64,000 bases of DNA from Strigamia acuminata (taxonomy: Eukaryota; Arthropoda; Chilopoda; Geophilomorpha; Linotaeniidae). Each line of letters opens with the position of its first letter. Within the stretch, counting starts at the first letter, position 1. The stretch covers positions 10,194,427 to 10,258,426 of the forward strand of contig OX442315.1 in NCBI GenBank assembly GCA_949358305.1, in the 5' to 3' direction. The notes beneath the pieces are model-generated. The model did no database searches, had not been told where the DNA came from, and saw only the letters and a list, made by a program, of their open reading frames with translations. This document shows positions 29,332-40,654 of the stretch, in pieces. A program made the translations under genes and the position numbers.

Positions 29332-31544
29332 ATTGAGGGCCCTGTCCGAGATTTGAAATTGGAAAATTTTTTTTGTGTTCCCGCCATTTTGTTTGCTTTG
29401 TGTGTCGAATTTTGGGTGCATTTTGTTCTACTTCATGCCCTGGTTTTTGTTACATTTTGTCTCGCTCCTTGGTGGGGGCTCAATTGTATTGTTTTGCTTT
29501 TCTTTTGTTTTGGACTTGGGGTTAAGTGCTTTTTATGACTGAGGGATTTGAGGAGTGTTTTGTCAACCATTTTAGGTCCTGGGGGGTTTAGTTGTGGGAG
29601 GCCGGATATTTTTCTCATCTGAGGGTTTTTTAAATTGTATTTTTCTCAGTGCTGGTGTGGTTGGGGCTCTGAAATTTATTTTCAGACGCACTGCAACCAA
29701 CCAAAAGCACTTTGGTATGTGTTTCTCTGGGTGTTTGAGGGGCATTTGCTCATCCCTCGGGCGCTCACAGGGGTGCATGCCATTGTGCCAAATCTTTTGT
29801 GTTTCTCTCCCCTTGCACCGACTTGACCTCACAGTGCTTTTGTTTTCACTTTTCAATTGCACTGTTTGTTTATTTTTAATGCCGGGTTGAGAAACATTTG
29901 TTTTTCTTCTGCCACATTTTTCTCATAGTTTGAGCTGGGTATTGCTCAGATTTTTGGGGACTTTGTGCAATTTTCTTTTGTTTTGTGGTATTTTTTTTCT
30001 TTTTTATTGGTCAGGCTAGAGTTTGATTGACTTGTTTTTTTTTGTTGTTCTAATTGAGGTCCATTTTGTTATAACAGCAGCCGGCCGAAACACTAGTCTA
30101 ATGCCATTTTTATTTTTTTTTTGGGTGTGTTTTTCGTGTGTGTCTGGTTTGGTTTGGGTCTGACCTTGATGTTTCCTTTAGGCATCTTGGGGTGACACTG
30201 GCCAACCAGCACACAAGTTGAATACCATTTTATTTTATTTTTATAATTTATTTCTTGGTGTGCAACCTATAGGGAAGGGAACCATTTGTGGGTGCTCAAA
30301 ATTTGTGGTCTGAGGCGTTGGGGATGTACAGCTTCATCGTTTTAGGGGCAGGTTGAGAGTGGCTGTTGAGTGTCTTAGAGGGTCGGCACCACACCGCATG
30401 AATGGTGGATTTAGTCTTTTATTTCTTTCCCTGGGTCGGGCGATTTGGTGCTTTTTCCGAGTGTGTTTTTTGGCGGGAAACGTGGTTGTAGTGTTGTTGT
30501 GGTGGGCAGGCATGCTGCTGGGTGCGGTATATCCCAGTTCAGCCCTGTGCTGCGCCCGGACGACGATGACCTGATGCGGTATATTCGGGGGAAGCTCTGT
30601 TCATTACTGGCCAGAGGTACATTCCTGGTTTCAGCGGTTTGAGTAATCTTTTGAACTGCAAGCACGCGTACTTTCCTTTCGGCACACGGAGACTGGGTTT
30701 CCAACCCTGTCCCGGGCACTGGTGGATGCGGTTTGGTGTGATTTTGGCGTTTGTGTTTTATATGCGCATTTAGGGCACATTTTGTCAATTTCACTGCCTC
30801 GCCGCAGAAATTGGGTCTCGGATAGCGGGGAGGGCGGCCCTTGCAGGGGACTGCTTGGGTGTCGAGCCTAACGGTGTTTGCTCTCGGACCGCGCGTGGGA
30901 TGTTGGCAAACACGAATTGGGTGGCTAACGGCTTTGAAAAGAGACCGTGAATCCAGCCCAACATCTTTTTTATCTTTGTTTTCAATGTGCTGTGTGCGGA
31001 TCACTTTGTGAAACACGCCACATTTTTCTTCAAACCCTTCTTTTATCCTATCTCTACTCTATTTTCATGTCCGGATTGGATTGGGAATGTGACACTCCTG
31101 GGGTGTGGACCTAACACATCCTGGCGTTGGACCGTGTTCAACAGTACTCTGCCCAGTCTAATCCAGATTCAGTCACCAATTTCCCTTCACTCTTTGTCTG
31201 AGGTGACTGGGTCGATTTTTTGCCTCATCAGGGTTATCGCGACCTTGATGGTGTTTTGGGTGTGATTTTGGTGCTTGAGCTAGCTATGCCAAAGGAAGCC
31301 TAAAATACGCGATTTTAGCGTTTTCAGCAGGGGTTAAACCTGGTGGCAGACGTATACACCAGCGCAAAGGAAAACGTACGACCTTAGCATTCGAAGCTGT
31401 GGGGCGCGATGAGAAAATGCCCCGAAAAATCGATATACGCAGTTTTTTCTACTTGGTTCTGGCGTGAATAATTTAGAACACGAAGGGAAAGACGAACCAT
31501 GCATTGTGTTTGTTGGTTTGGGAGTGTCAGTAAACTTCCAGTCG
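29332..31544 (+). other. X leader, G/T-rich non-coding
   Basis: About 2.2 kb with extreme strand asymmetry (T and G far exceed A and C) and many TTTTGTTTT runs. ORFs here are short, mutually overlapping and without signatures. It is probably the untranslated 5' region of X. Confidence 0.5.
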
Positions 31545-31810
31545 CCCATTTCTATCTTCTGGGGCGTGGATAAATGCCGGAAAGGTGTTTGCCAGTTTCT
31601 ATCTTCTGGGGCGTGGATAAATGCCGGAAAGGTGTTCGCCAGTTTCTATCTTCTGGGGCGTGGATAAGTACCAGGAAGGTGTTCGCTAATTTTTTATTTT
31701 TTGGGGCGTGGATTAAAAATACCAAAAAGTGTTCGCTAATTTTTTATTTTGGGGCGTGGATTAAAAAAAACCAAAGTCTAACCGCTAATTTTATATTTTG
31801 GGGCGCAGAG
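31545..31810 (+). repeat. Tandem repeat, about 47-bp unit, in the X leader
   Basis: Three close copies of a unit containing TTCTGGGGCGTGGATAAATG followed by two or three diverged copies (TTTTGGGGCGTGGATTAAAA). Units are directly adjacent. Confidence 0.8.
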
Positions 31811-32185
31811 ATGAGCCAAAATTTAATGCATTTACCAGTTTCTCTACATTTTTTATAGATTTAGAACAGATTGCTGTGCAAAAGAGGAGCAGGCGCACCT
31901 CTAAGGCAATGGTTTTATTGATGGGGATTGAGTTGTCAAAATCTGCAACCCCTACTTTATCACTGTTGTAACCTACATTTTATGAAGAGGCAAGGATTTT
32001 ACAACTGGGAGAACAGGATGACTTTTATGGCACCTTTTGTTCCCCGGGTTGAGATCTTTTGTCCAAATAACCTAAAAATACTCTGGATTGGACCTGGGAT
32101 CGCCCAAGGCCCGCCAGAAAACCATCGACTGGTCACTGCTCTCAGAGGGTGATACTGCTGGCATTGGTAAAAGTCTAAAGTTGAC
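31811..32185 (+). other. X leader between minisatellite and foldback element
   Basis: No gene or repeat recognised. A short frame at 31928-32152 has no signature. Confidence 0.4.
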
Positions 32186-32188
32186 CTA

Positions 32189-33201
32189 TAGTCTGCGCAC
32201 GGTATCTTGATGCTAAATTCGTACTGCACATCCCATTCTGCGCAGACGATTTTCTAATTCCAGTTGTTATTTTGCAGTATTACTATTCAGCCTATTATTA
32301 GGCCTAATATTCCTAAAGTAAAGTAAATAAACAATGGTATTTTGGTATGGCATTTTGGTATGACATTTTGATATGGTATTTTGGTATGGTATTTTTGTAT
32401 TTTGGTATGATATTTTGGTACGGTATTTTGGTATTTTGGTATGGTATTTTAGTACCATTTGTACCAAATATGTTTTGGTACCATTGGTACCAGGTATGTT
32501 TTGGTACCAATGGTACCAAGGCCTAATAATCCTAAAATAAAGTAAATAAACAATGGTATAATGGTATTTTTGTACCATTGGTACCAAATTTATTTTGGTA
32601 TTTTGGTACGGTATTTTGGTACAGTATTTTGGTACGGTATTTTGGTATTTTGGTACGGTATTTTTGTATTTTGGTACAGTATTTTTGTATTTTGGTATGG
32701 TATTTTTGTATTTTGGTACGGTATTGTGGTACCAATGGTACCAAAATATATTTGGTACCAATGGTACAAAAATACCATTATACCGTTGTTTATTTACTTT
32801 ATTTTAGGATTATTAGGCTTTGGTACCATTGGTACCAAAACATACCTGGTACCAATGGTACCAAAACATATTTGGTACAAATGGTACTAAAATACCATAC
32901 CAAAATACCAAAATACCGTACCAAAATACTGTACCAAAATACCGTACCAAAACACCGTACCAATATACCGTACCAAAATACCGTACCAAAATACCATACC
33001 AAAATACCATAACAAAATGTCATACCAAAATACCATACCAAAAAGCCATACCAAAATACCATTGTTTATTTACTTTAATTTAGGATTATTAGGCCTAATT
33101 ATTGGCTTAATACTGCAAAATAACAACTGGAATTAGAAAATTGTCTGCGCAGAATGAGATGCGCAGTACGAATTTAGCATCAAGATACCGTGCACAGACT
33201 A
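32189..33201. mobile_element. Foldback DNA element with ~150-bp inverted repeats and GGTACC-rich core
   Basis: TIRs start TAGTCTGCGCACGGTATC (left) and TAGTCTGTGCACGGTATC (right, other strand) and stay alike for about 150 bp, through TAAAGTAAATAAACAATGG. Flanking TA at 32187-32188 and 33202-33203 suits a TA target. The core is arrays of GGTATTTTGGTAC-like units on the left and their complement on the right, with repeated GGTACC palindromes. A second, inner inverted pair of the same terminal segment (about 32519-32580 and 32760-32820) shows that the family inserted into or duplicated within itself. Confidence 0.85.
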
Positions 33202-33292
33202 TAGTTGTAGGCGACTGTGATTGGCTGCAGCTAATCATCTGACGTTGGTTTGGTTTGCGGAGTGCGAGTCAACGAAAGTTCACTCTTCACTC

Positions 33293-34888
33293 ATGGTTAA
33301 GACACGGTCTCAATCACGCTCTCCGAAACGCCGATCCAGATCTTTGACGAAAAAAGTTGTGATGGAACCTGATGTAAATCCTGACCTGGCTGAGAAGTTG
33401 GCCGAGGTAATGGGGGTTGATGCGAGTGACCTCGGTTCTCAGCACGACCTCATTGAGGCTTTTCAGGAGCTTCTTGCGATGCAACAGCAGGCGTTGGATG
33501 ACGCCGCCGCCGCGCGTACTGAGGCGCAACATTCTGATCGTTTGGTGTCCGAAGCGCGTCAAGCGTTTCATGACGCCGAAAGACAAAATGAAGCAATAAA
33601 AGATGCACGTTCGAAGGAGCTATTAACCCACAATAGTGAGTTGAAGGCCCTCGAAGCTAAATATTACAAGATGAAGTGTAAATTCACTTCGGGTCGGGGC
33701 GCGAGTGTACTCGACTCGGCAGCGGAATCGGACATTGGTTCGGTCGCCTCCGCTTCCGATGAATTGAACCCGTTTGCGCCAACCGACCCCCAACCCGTCG
33801 ATCCGCGATCGATGAAAGCGATGCCCGGCCACAAGGTGAGTAGGTGGACCACTTCACCCCTTGCCGCGGACGTCTCGATGCATCTCGGGGTCGATGTGCC
33901 TACTGATAGACTGATAACGCAGTCCACTATCCCAAAGTCGAAAGGCTTGCCGGACGTGGAGCAGCTGACTAAGCATGTGTCACAGATCCGGATGGACCCA
34001 TTTTCGGGCGATCGCACCGCGGCGAGGGCTTTTCTGATCCAGTCACGGTCAAATCTGTCCTTTGCCGAGTTGCAACTTGATTATGTGGCCCGGAGGTTCT
34101 TGTCACGTTTCTTTTCAGGCGATGCGCTGTCATGGTGGCAGTCGACGATGCCGGTGAAAACGTGGGATGAATTCGAGGTCGCTTTCCAGACCCGTTTTGC
34201 ACCGTCGGACAGCCAGCTGCTCGCGAAGGCGGTTTCTATCAAACAGGCGAAGGACGTAACGGCGCTGCAAATTTGGACAGACTTGGATGCGTTGTTCAAC
34301 CAGATGCAAGTGCCGATTGCCGATGAGTATAAGATCAATTATGCCCTTGCGGCGATGACGAAGGAGACGTGCAGCATGGCGGCGAACACTTTGGCCTGGG
34401 ATCACTCCTGGCTAGGTCTCAAACGCTCTTGCGCACGTTTCGCCCCGGCAGCTTTGGCGATGGAGAGGTTCCGTGACCCAGGCAGTGTGATTATCCCGCA
34501 CTGGCATGCGCCGCAGACCTCGACACAGTCAAAGTATGCAAACCTAAAAAGCGGAGATAGAACTCGGAGCTGGCTGAAGCCTCCAACGGGTAAACCTGCA
34601 GCGACCCCTAGTGGGAAGCCGGCAGAGACCCCGAAGGCTGCTGCAGGCCGCCCCACGTCTAACCTCCTAAAAGATCACGCTATTGCACCTCCCGGCGCAG
34701 GTTGTTGGCATTGTGGCGGACCGCATTTTGAGCGGCAATGCACAATCAAGCACAAACTCGCTGGTAAGGCTGCGGAGCGCGTGGCCCATCTGACTGAGGA
34801 ACTAGCGAAAGCAGTGTTTTTCACGAAGAGCTTGTCTGAAGACAAAACTGAGTCGGAAAACGAGCTGGAGCAGGCTGCGGAGGATTAG
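33293..34888 (+). CDS. gag: Gypsy X gag
   Basis: Start chosen at MVKTRSQSRSPKRRSRS (33293); the frame is open from 33221, but that lead overlaps the leader next to the foldback element. Basic N-terminus, acidic coiled-coil-like segment with EAFQELLAMQQQALDDAAAA, then a gag capsid core with FLIQSRSNL and SWWQSTMPVKTWDEFEVAFQ. One knuckle near the C-terminus, CWHCGGPHFERQC (CX2CX3HX4C). Intact, 532 codons. Overlaps the pol frame at its end. Confidence 0.85.
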   Translation: MVKTRSQSRSPKRRSRSLTKKVVMEPDVNPDLAEKLAEVMGVDASDLGSQHDLIEAFQELLAMQQQALDDAAAARTEAQHSDRLVSEARQAFHDAERQNEAIKDARSKELLTHNSELKALEAKYYKMKCKFTSGRGASVLDSAAESDIGSVASASDELNPFAPTDPQPVDPRSMKAMPGHKVSRWTTSPLAADVSMHLGVDVPTDRLITQSTIPKSKGLPDVEQLTKHVSQIRMDPFSGDRTAARAFLIQSRSNLSFAELQLDYVARRFLSRFFSGDALSWWQSTMPVKTWDEFEVAFQTRFAPSDSQLLAKAVSIKQAKDVTALQIWTDLDALFNQMQVPIADEYKINYALAAMTKETCSMAANTLAWDHSWLGLKRSCARFAPAALAMERFRDPGSVIIPHWHAPQTSTQSKYANLKSGDRTRSWLKPPTGKPAATPSGKPAETPKAAAGRPTSNLLKDHAIAPPGAGCWHCGGPHFERQCTIKHKLAGKAAERVAHLTEELAKAVFFTKSLSEDKTESENELEQAAED

Positions 34889-37800
34889 ATTCGTCCGAGG
34901 CCTGCGATCGGGTTGCCTCCGTCTTAGCACCAACTAAAACTGATTTGGATGACGAAATCTTCGCAGATTACTCACCTTCAGAACCACATCCTTTCTCGGG
35001 CGTTCCCGAGGTCGAGGTGTTCGATACGGTACACGTTGCTGTTCGGGATTGGAATTGCCCTCTACCTTACATTAACGTGACCATTAATGGCCATGAGACG
35101 AAAGCCTTGGTTGACTGCGGCGCAACTGGTCCTTATATCAGTAGCGCTATGGCCGACAGGTTTGGTCTCATGCACCTGATTGAACCCTGTAGGAATCCTA
35201 TTAGGGTTATGACGGGTGACAGAGTTACAAGTCCTGTAGGAATACTTGAATTGCTCATGTGCTGGAGAACAGGGAGTCAAATGATCCGTTTCCCGGTGTT
35301 ACCCTCTAGTTCGTGTTTCATTCTTCTCGGGTGCAACTGGATTAAAGGGAACAACATCGTGATTAGATTGCCCCGGAATGATTGGTTTCACCTTGATAAT
35401 CCGGAGGAGACATTTCCTTTTGACCCCCAACCATACAGAGTAGATTTAGCGGTCCCGGTCGTGGATCAGTGGGAACTCGCCACATCCTTTCGGAGTGCTG
35501 GTAACCCCGCTGAACCCACGCTTACGGAACGTTTAATGTCGAAATGTGAATTAACAGAAACGCAAAAAGTGAGGCTGTCGTATTTAATTAACGAATACAG
35601 CCGTACCTTTAGCGACACGCCAGGATGCCACCCGGATGCGGAACACAAGATCCCCACCGGTGACAGCCTGCCGTTCAAATGCAGAGATCGACCAATGAAC
35701 CCAGCTAAAGCTGAAATTTTTCGCCAACTGGTGGAAGACTCACTTAGTAAGGGCGAGGTTGAGAAATGCAAAAGCAGTTACAAGAATCCGCCCGTAATCG
35801 TGAAGAAGAAGTGTGGTAACTATCGTCTTTGTATCGATTTCAGGCAGTTAAACAAACTCACGGAGAAAGACGTCTATCAAATGCCGTCAATCTCTATGAT
35901 TTTGGCGTGTCTGGGGGGGAGTGTTTATTTTACGACACTAGACTTGACAAAGGGCTATTATCAGATCAAGTTAAAGCCCAGCGATAAGTGCAAAACGGCT
36001 TTTGCCACCCCTGAGGGCACGTTTCAGTTCACTAGAATGCCGTTCGGGTTGTGTAATGCACCCAGTGCGTTTCAACGCATGATGGACGAGGTTTTGGGGG
36101 AAGCAAAGTTCAAGTGGGCTCTGGCTTTTCTGGATGACATTGTCATTTACAGCAAGTCATTTGATGAACACTTGATACATCTGGCGGATGTGCTGGCCCG
36201 ATTGGAGAAGGTAAACCTGACGGCTAGCCCATCTAAATCGTTTGTTTGCCCTGCTAACTGGGATTTCCTAGGCTTCACCATGACACCTGTGGGATACAGT
36301 CCAAACGGAAGCAAGGTGCAAGCGATCGTGGAGTATCCGCCACCGAAAAACGTAAAGCAGTTGCAACGTTTTATCGGTATGGTTGGATTCTACGCGCCAT
36401 TACTGAAAGATCTGAACATCACCTCGAAACCATTCTTCCTGCTCCTCAAAAAGGATGTCGCATGGAGTTGGTCAAGCGAGTGCCAGGATGCTTTCACGAC
36501 TCTGAAGGATCAGCTGGCTAATGGGATCGTGCTACCTTTGCCTGATTTTGCCCGCCCTTTCATCATTCACACCGATGCTAGTGCAGGCGGTCTCGGTGCA
36601 GTCCTCATGCAAGCTGATGACGAAGAGAAGGTGAGACCTGTCGCTTATGCTAGCCGCACTCTTCAAGGTGCAGAGGCTAACTACAGCGCTTCAGAGCTCG
36701 AATGCCTTGGAGTGGTTTGGGCCGTAAATAAGTTCAAACCGTATGTTGAGTATTCAGAGTTCGTAGTCGAAACTGATCATATGGCTCTTAAATGGCTTAT
36801 GTCGTGTGAGAGTCCGTCCGGTCGTTTGGCTCGATGGGCTATGAAACTCCAGCAAGAAAATTTCATTATAAAATATAGGAAAGGTGTAGACAACAAGGTG
36901 GCAGACGCACTTTCTCGAGTGGGTCTAGATGACGACTTAACGACATCAGAAACCCGACCCGAGGAAGTGGGCGCGACCATGTTTTCACACACACTTTCGG
37001 CCGCTGAGTCGACTGACCTCACCCTATCTCTTGAAGAGATTCGGGCGGGTCAGCTGGCTGATGCCGATTGTGCAATAATCATTAAGTGGTTAGAAGCAGA
37101 GAAAGAGGACGATGCCCAACTTTCCCAGCTCTCTCCGCTGATGTTACAGTATAAAACTGATTTTATGTTAGCTTCGAACGGAGTACTGTATGTAAATGCC
37201 CCGTTGAAGGCCGACATGTTTTTGGAGAACACGGAATATGGCTCTGGTTTAAAAATCGTGGTGCCTGCTTCGTTATACGACCGCTGTCTTGAGGTTGTGC
37301 ACGATCACCCGTTGTCTGGACATGGTGGTGTCGAGGTCACAATTGACAGGTTGCGTCGTAGTTTTTTCTGGCCTGGTTTTAGACGCAGTGTGAAGGAATA
37401 CATCGCAAGGTGTGACCGTTGCCAGCGCTGTAAACCTGTGCAGAGGAAACCTGCCGGACTCTTGATGCCAGTTTCACCACTGGTGGGACAATTCGAAAGA
37501 ATTGGTATCGATTTCATGGGTCCGAAACCTATGACAAAAAATAGGAACAGGTATATCCTGGTGATTGTCGACTACGTCACAGGATGGGTTGAGGCGACAC
37601 CATTAAGGACGGCGAAAATTTCAAGCGTCGTGCCGGTATTGATGACATTTTTTCACAATCATGGGTGCCCTTGCCATATTGTGAGCGATAATGGTAAACA
37701 ATTTATTTCAGAGGTATACAATGAGTTGTGCAGGGAGGCAGGTGTCACTCCGTTAAGGACGTCACCATATCACCCGCAAACTAATTACACCGAACGAGTC

Positions 37801-38577
37801 AATCGGAACATCAAAATTATGCTCCAGATTTTCACGTCCGAACATGATCAGTGGGACCGATGCATTAACGGAATTAATTTCGCTTTGCGCACGGCTCCCT
37901 CTGCAACGACTGGATTATCACCGGCGATGCTGGCATATCTCCGTGAATTGCGTCCGTTTTGGGATGGTCGTGGTGTGGCACTTGATGCGCCCTTCGATCC
38001 CGAGCAGCCGTACGACACTGTGAGAATGTTGGTCTCCAGGATGGATGTTCTGTTGAAGGCGGCGCTCAAAAACAAGATGCTGGCTAAACAGAAACAGAAA
38101 TCCTATTACGATCGACATCGGAGCGACGATAATTTCGACGTGAATGACCTAGTATTACTTCGCACTCACCCGCTGTCAAACAAGGCGCTCCGTTATTCCG
38201 CGTCGCTGGAGGACCGATTCGAAGGCCCGTATGTGATTACAAAGGTCGTCAGTCCATTAGTGTATACGGTGGCGACACCTATTACGCTGAAATGCAAAGG
38301 TCCGATATTTATTGTGAAATTGAAGCGGTATATTCCGCCCGAGACCACAACCACTTGGCCGGTAGCTGAGGATGCGGTGGAGGCGGTCCCGCCTGTTGCG
38401 GTCACTGAACCTGCAGCGGCAGACCCGCCGTCGCCTGCACCTGTAGCTCCGCCCGCCCCAGTCATTAAAATTAAAATCAAACGCTCGCGGAAGAAACTCA
38501 AAAGGATTTCTCCACGGCGCCCAGTTTTGGGAAAACGGATACCAGTCAAGCCGTTGAGATATCGTGATTACTGTTGA
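34852..38577 (+). CDS. pol: Gypsy X pol (protease-RT-RNase H-integrase), intact
   Basis: The -1 frame is open from 34852; the first ATG is 34945. Protease ALVDCGATGPYIS (Cys after the catalytic Asp). RT: RLCIDFRQLN, TTLDLTKGYYQIKL, MPFGLCNAPSAFQ and AFLDDIVIYS (FLDD). RNase H FIIHTDASAGGLGAVL, ETDHMALKW and DNKVADALSR. Integrase HPLSGHGG...CDRCQRC zinc module, GIDFMGPK, IVSDNGKQF and QTNYTERVNRN (D,D,E), then a GPYV module, basic tail, and no chromodomain. No interruption in over 1,200 codons, so the enzyme set looks functional although the element is broken by insertions further 3'. Confidence 0.88.
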   Translation, partial: VGKRAGAGCGGLDSSEACDRVASVLAPTKTDLDDEIFADYSPSEPHPFSGVPEVEVFDTVHVAVRDWNCPLPYINVTINGHETKALVDCGATGPYISSAMADRFGLMHLIEPCRNPIRVMTGDRVTSPVGILELLMCWRTGSQMIRFPVLPSSSCFILLGCNWIKGNNIVIRLPRNDWFHLDNPEETFPFDPQPYRVDLAVPVVDQWELATSFRSAGNPAEPTLTERLMSKCELTETQKVRLSYLINEYSRTFSDTPGCHPDAEHKIPTGDSLPFKCRDRPMNPAKAEIFRQLVEDSLSKGEVEKCKSSYKNPPVIVKKKCGNYRLCIDFRQLNKLTEKDVYQMPSISMILACLGGSVYFTTLDLTKGYYQIKLKPSDKCKTAFATPEGTFQFTRMPFGLCNAPSAFQRMMDEVLGEAKFKWALAFLDDIVIYSKSFDEHLIHLADVLARLEKVNLTASPSKSFVCPANWDFLGFTMTPVGYSPNGSKVQAIVEYPPPKNVKQLQRFIGMVGFYAPLLKDLNITSKPFFLLLKKDVAWSWSSECQDAFTTLKDQLANGIVLPLPDFARPFIIHTDASAGGLGAVLMQADDEEKVRPVAYASRTLQGAEANYSASELECLGVVWAVNKFKPYVEYSEFVVETDHMALKWLMSCESPSGRLARWAMKLQQENFIIKYRKGVDNKVADALSRVGLDDDLTTSETRPEEVGATMFSHTLSAAESTDLTLSLEEIRAGQLADADCAIIIKWLEAEKEDDAQLSQLSPLMLQYKTDFMLASNGVLYVNAPLKADMFLENTEYGSGLKIVVPASLYDRCLEVVHDHPLSGHGGVEVTIDRLRRSFFWPGFRRSVKEYIARCDRCQRCKPVQRKPAGLLMPVSPLVGQFERIGIDFMGPKPMTKNRNRYILVIVDYVTGWVEATPLRTAKISSVVPVLMTFFHNHGCPCHIVSDNGKQFISEVYNELCREAGVTPLRTSPYHPQTNYTERVNRNIKIMLQIFTSEHDQWDRCINGINFALRTAPSATTGLSPAMLAYLRELRPFWDGRGVALDAPFDPEQPYDTVRMLVSRMDVLLKAALKNKMLAKQKQKSYYDRHRSDDNFDVNDLVLLRTHPLSNKALRYSASLEDRFEGPYVITKVVSPLVYTVATPITLKCKGPIFIVKLKRYIPPETTTTWPVAEDAVEAVPPVAVTEPAAADPPSPAPVAPPAPVIKIKIKRSRKKLKRISPRRPVLGKRIPVKPLRYRDYC

Positions 38578-40654
38578 TTCGTGTTTTCGTGTTACCACGA
38601 ATCCACGTGCGGATGGCCGAGTCGCTGAAATGACGTCACGACACCTCGTGGTGGACGCGTAGCCATGGCGACGATGGAAACATCGTGGCCGCTGAAATTT
38701 AAGCAAGTTTTTCGCACCTACTACGATTCTAACACATGGGGCATCTGGAGGAAATTGTCCTGGCAATGAACTAATTTTGCTGTCCTCGATTTTCTTATCT
38801 TTTATCCCTATGGAATATTTTTTCGCAGGAATATTTGGGATTGCCCCAATAAAGGGGAGGAGGGGGAGCTGGGTCTCCAATCACAGGGCAGGGGTCGGGT
38901 ATTGTTTCAACTCAAGGGCTCTTGGTCCCTGGTTTACATCCTGTTTCCTCATTCTGTGTTGAGTGATTTTTCAAGCAACATCAGTTTTTCCGTTCGTTTT
39001 GCGCCGAAGTTTTTTTTTGCTTGTCGAGAAATTGTTTTTGCCTCACTATGAAGGTAGGCTGACTTTTGAGTTTGGACCTTGTTCGTTTTTTTTTTTTTTT
39101 TTTTTTAAACATCATCTGTTGCTGCTCACTCATGTCTTACCCCTCTCCGCCCCGTTCCATCTCGAATTACTCACATCGCCATGCGAACGGTGGTTCAACC
39201 GCCGTTGGCTAGAGCGGAGTCCGATCGGAGGTTTTGGCTCGCCGAAACCCCGTCGTATCTCGAAAGTGGTCACGGAAACACTTGTGGGATTTTCTCACCT
39301 TGTGTTCCTGACTCAAAATTACGAACGTTTTGTGTGAGAAAACTTAGAATTTTCTTCGTTTCCACTCACAAATCACACTCGAATCGCGATTGGTTTCACT
39401 TTCATTTCTTCTTCGTTTTTTTTTCCCCCCAAATTTTTTTTTTGTTTTGTTTTGTTTTGTTTTTCTTCTTTCCATGAGCGATTTATTTTCTTTTTTTTCT
39501 TTTCGAACTCCACTCGGAAAGTTTTTTCTCTTTTTTTTTTCCTTCTCTCATTCCTTCACCAGTTTCCCACATATTTCATTAGTTAGCGGGAAACGGTGGC
39601 GAACCCTTGGGTAACCGATGCTGGTTTTTACAACCGCGGCGGTCCCTCAGGGGTTTGCGTGTTTACAGGCATTTTGTCCAGGTTGTGGTCAGACGTGGTG
39701 GCGACTGTCGGCTTACCGACGCCCCTCCAGTCAATGACCACAAACCGCGGAAACAATACGAGGCGGTGGAGGGTCAGCCGCGACAATGGGGATTAGTCTC
39801 TAATCTCTCGGCGGTGCGGTGTGATCCTCCAACCCCAACTAGTTCTTTGATTCCCTTAGCTTGTTGCTTTATTATTTTTTTTTTAAAGTTTTGTTGAGTT
39901 TCTGCTTCTTTTTCCTTGATAGCTTGTTTTTTTTTTTTAGGAGATTTCGGGAGGCGTGGGAGTTTGTTCTTTTTCTCCTTCTGCTTCCCCATCTCAAATC
40001 TTAAAATTTCGAACATTTCTTCCGGGGATGGGGTTTAATTTATCTAGCTTGGTTTCCCACCTTTCTAAATTTCTCCTCTTCCTCCGTTTTGTGTTGTTTC
40101 AACCACGACGACGCTCTGGCGGAACGGTTTTGACCACCCCGCCGATCGTCTGTTGCTGGTGTTGGATTGTTTGTCATTTTTCCCCTCGGTCTCACTCAGG
40201 GACACTAAGAACCAAACCGTGCGGATGTTCATCTTCATGGCGGCACGTTGGGTCAGAACGTTCCGCCATGACAGTTGCGATTTCCGTAACGGCAATGGTC
40301 CTGTGTTTCTCCTTGGTGACCAGGAAGAAACGGCGGCGCGCGGTTTAAACATTCATCGCACTGCCGCCTAACATTGCATCGAAAACGTGCAACTGCTTCA
40401 CCGGTCGCGTTTTTACGATGAGACATTATTTGACTTAACACCGGAGCTGGGCTTCTGCTCGCTCGGAGTTTCGCCAGTAATGTGAACCAGTGACGTAATG
40501 CACTATGGCGCATGCTCACTGACTCGACACCGAGAAGCAGGTTTTTACCGCGCTCTCGTGTCATTGTTTCACTTCACTATCTGTCATTGTTCCTTGCGAT
40601 CATATTTTGTTTTTATTCGGTGGCATTAATTTTCTTTGATTGCTTCTGTTGTAG
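38578..40654 (+). other. X spacer between pol and ORF3, with candidate splice acceptor
   Basis: About 2.1 kb with many poly-T runs (a T stretch at 39088-39107, others to 39938) and no convincing CDS. It ends in TTTCTTTGATTGCTTCTGTTGTAG (40631-40654 region), a pyrimidine-rich tract plus AG immediately before ORF3 coding. ORF3 could therefore be made from a spliced subgenomic RNA, as env is in other gypsy elements. Confidence 0.5.

Noticed and set aside
29353-31265. Short ORFs in the X leader such as those at 29594-29890 and 30411-31016
   Set aside because: Both strands carry similar-length frames in biased G/T DNA; no domain, no codon pattern.
32267-33083. Several overlapping ORFs on both strands rich in YQNT, WYQ and FGTVFWY
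   Set aside because: Translations of the TTTTGGTAC arrays of the foldback element; repetitive on all frames and not protein-like.
39181-40371. ORFs in the pol-ORF3 spacer
   Set aside because: Interrupted by long T runs, overlapping on several frames, and no recognisable motif; weakly plausible at most.
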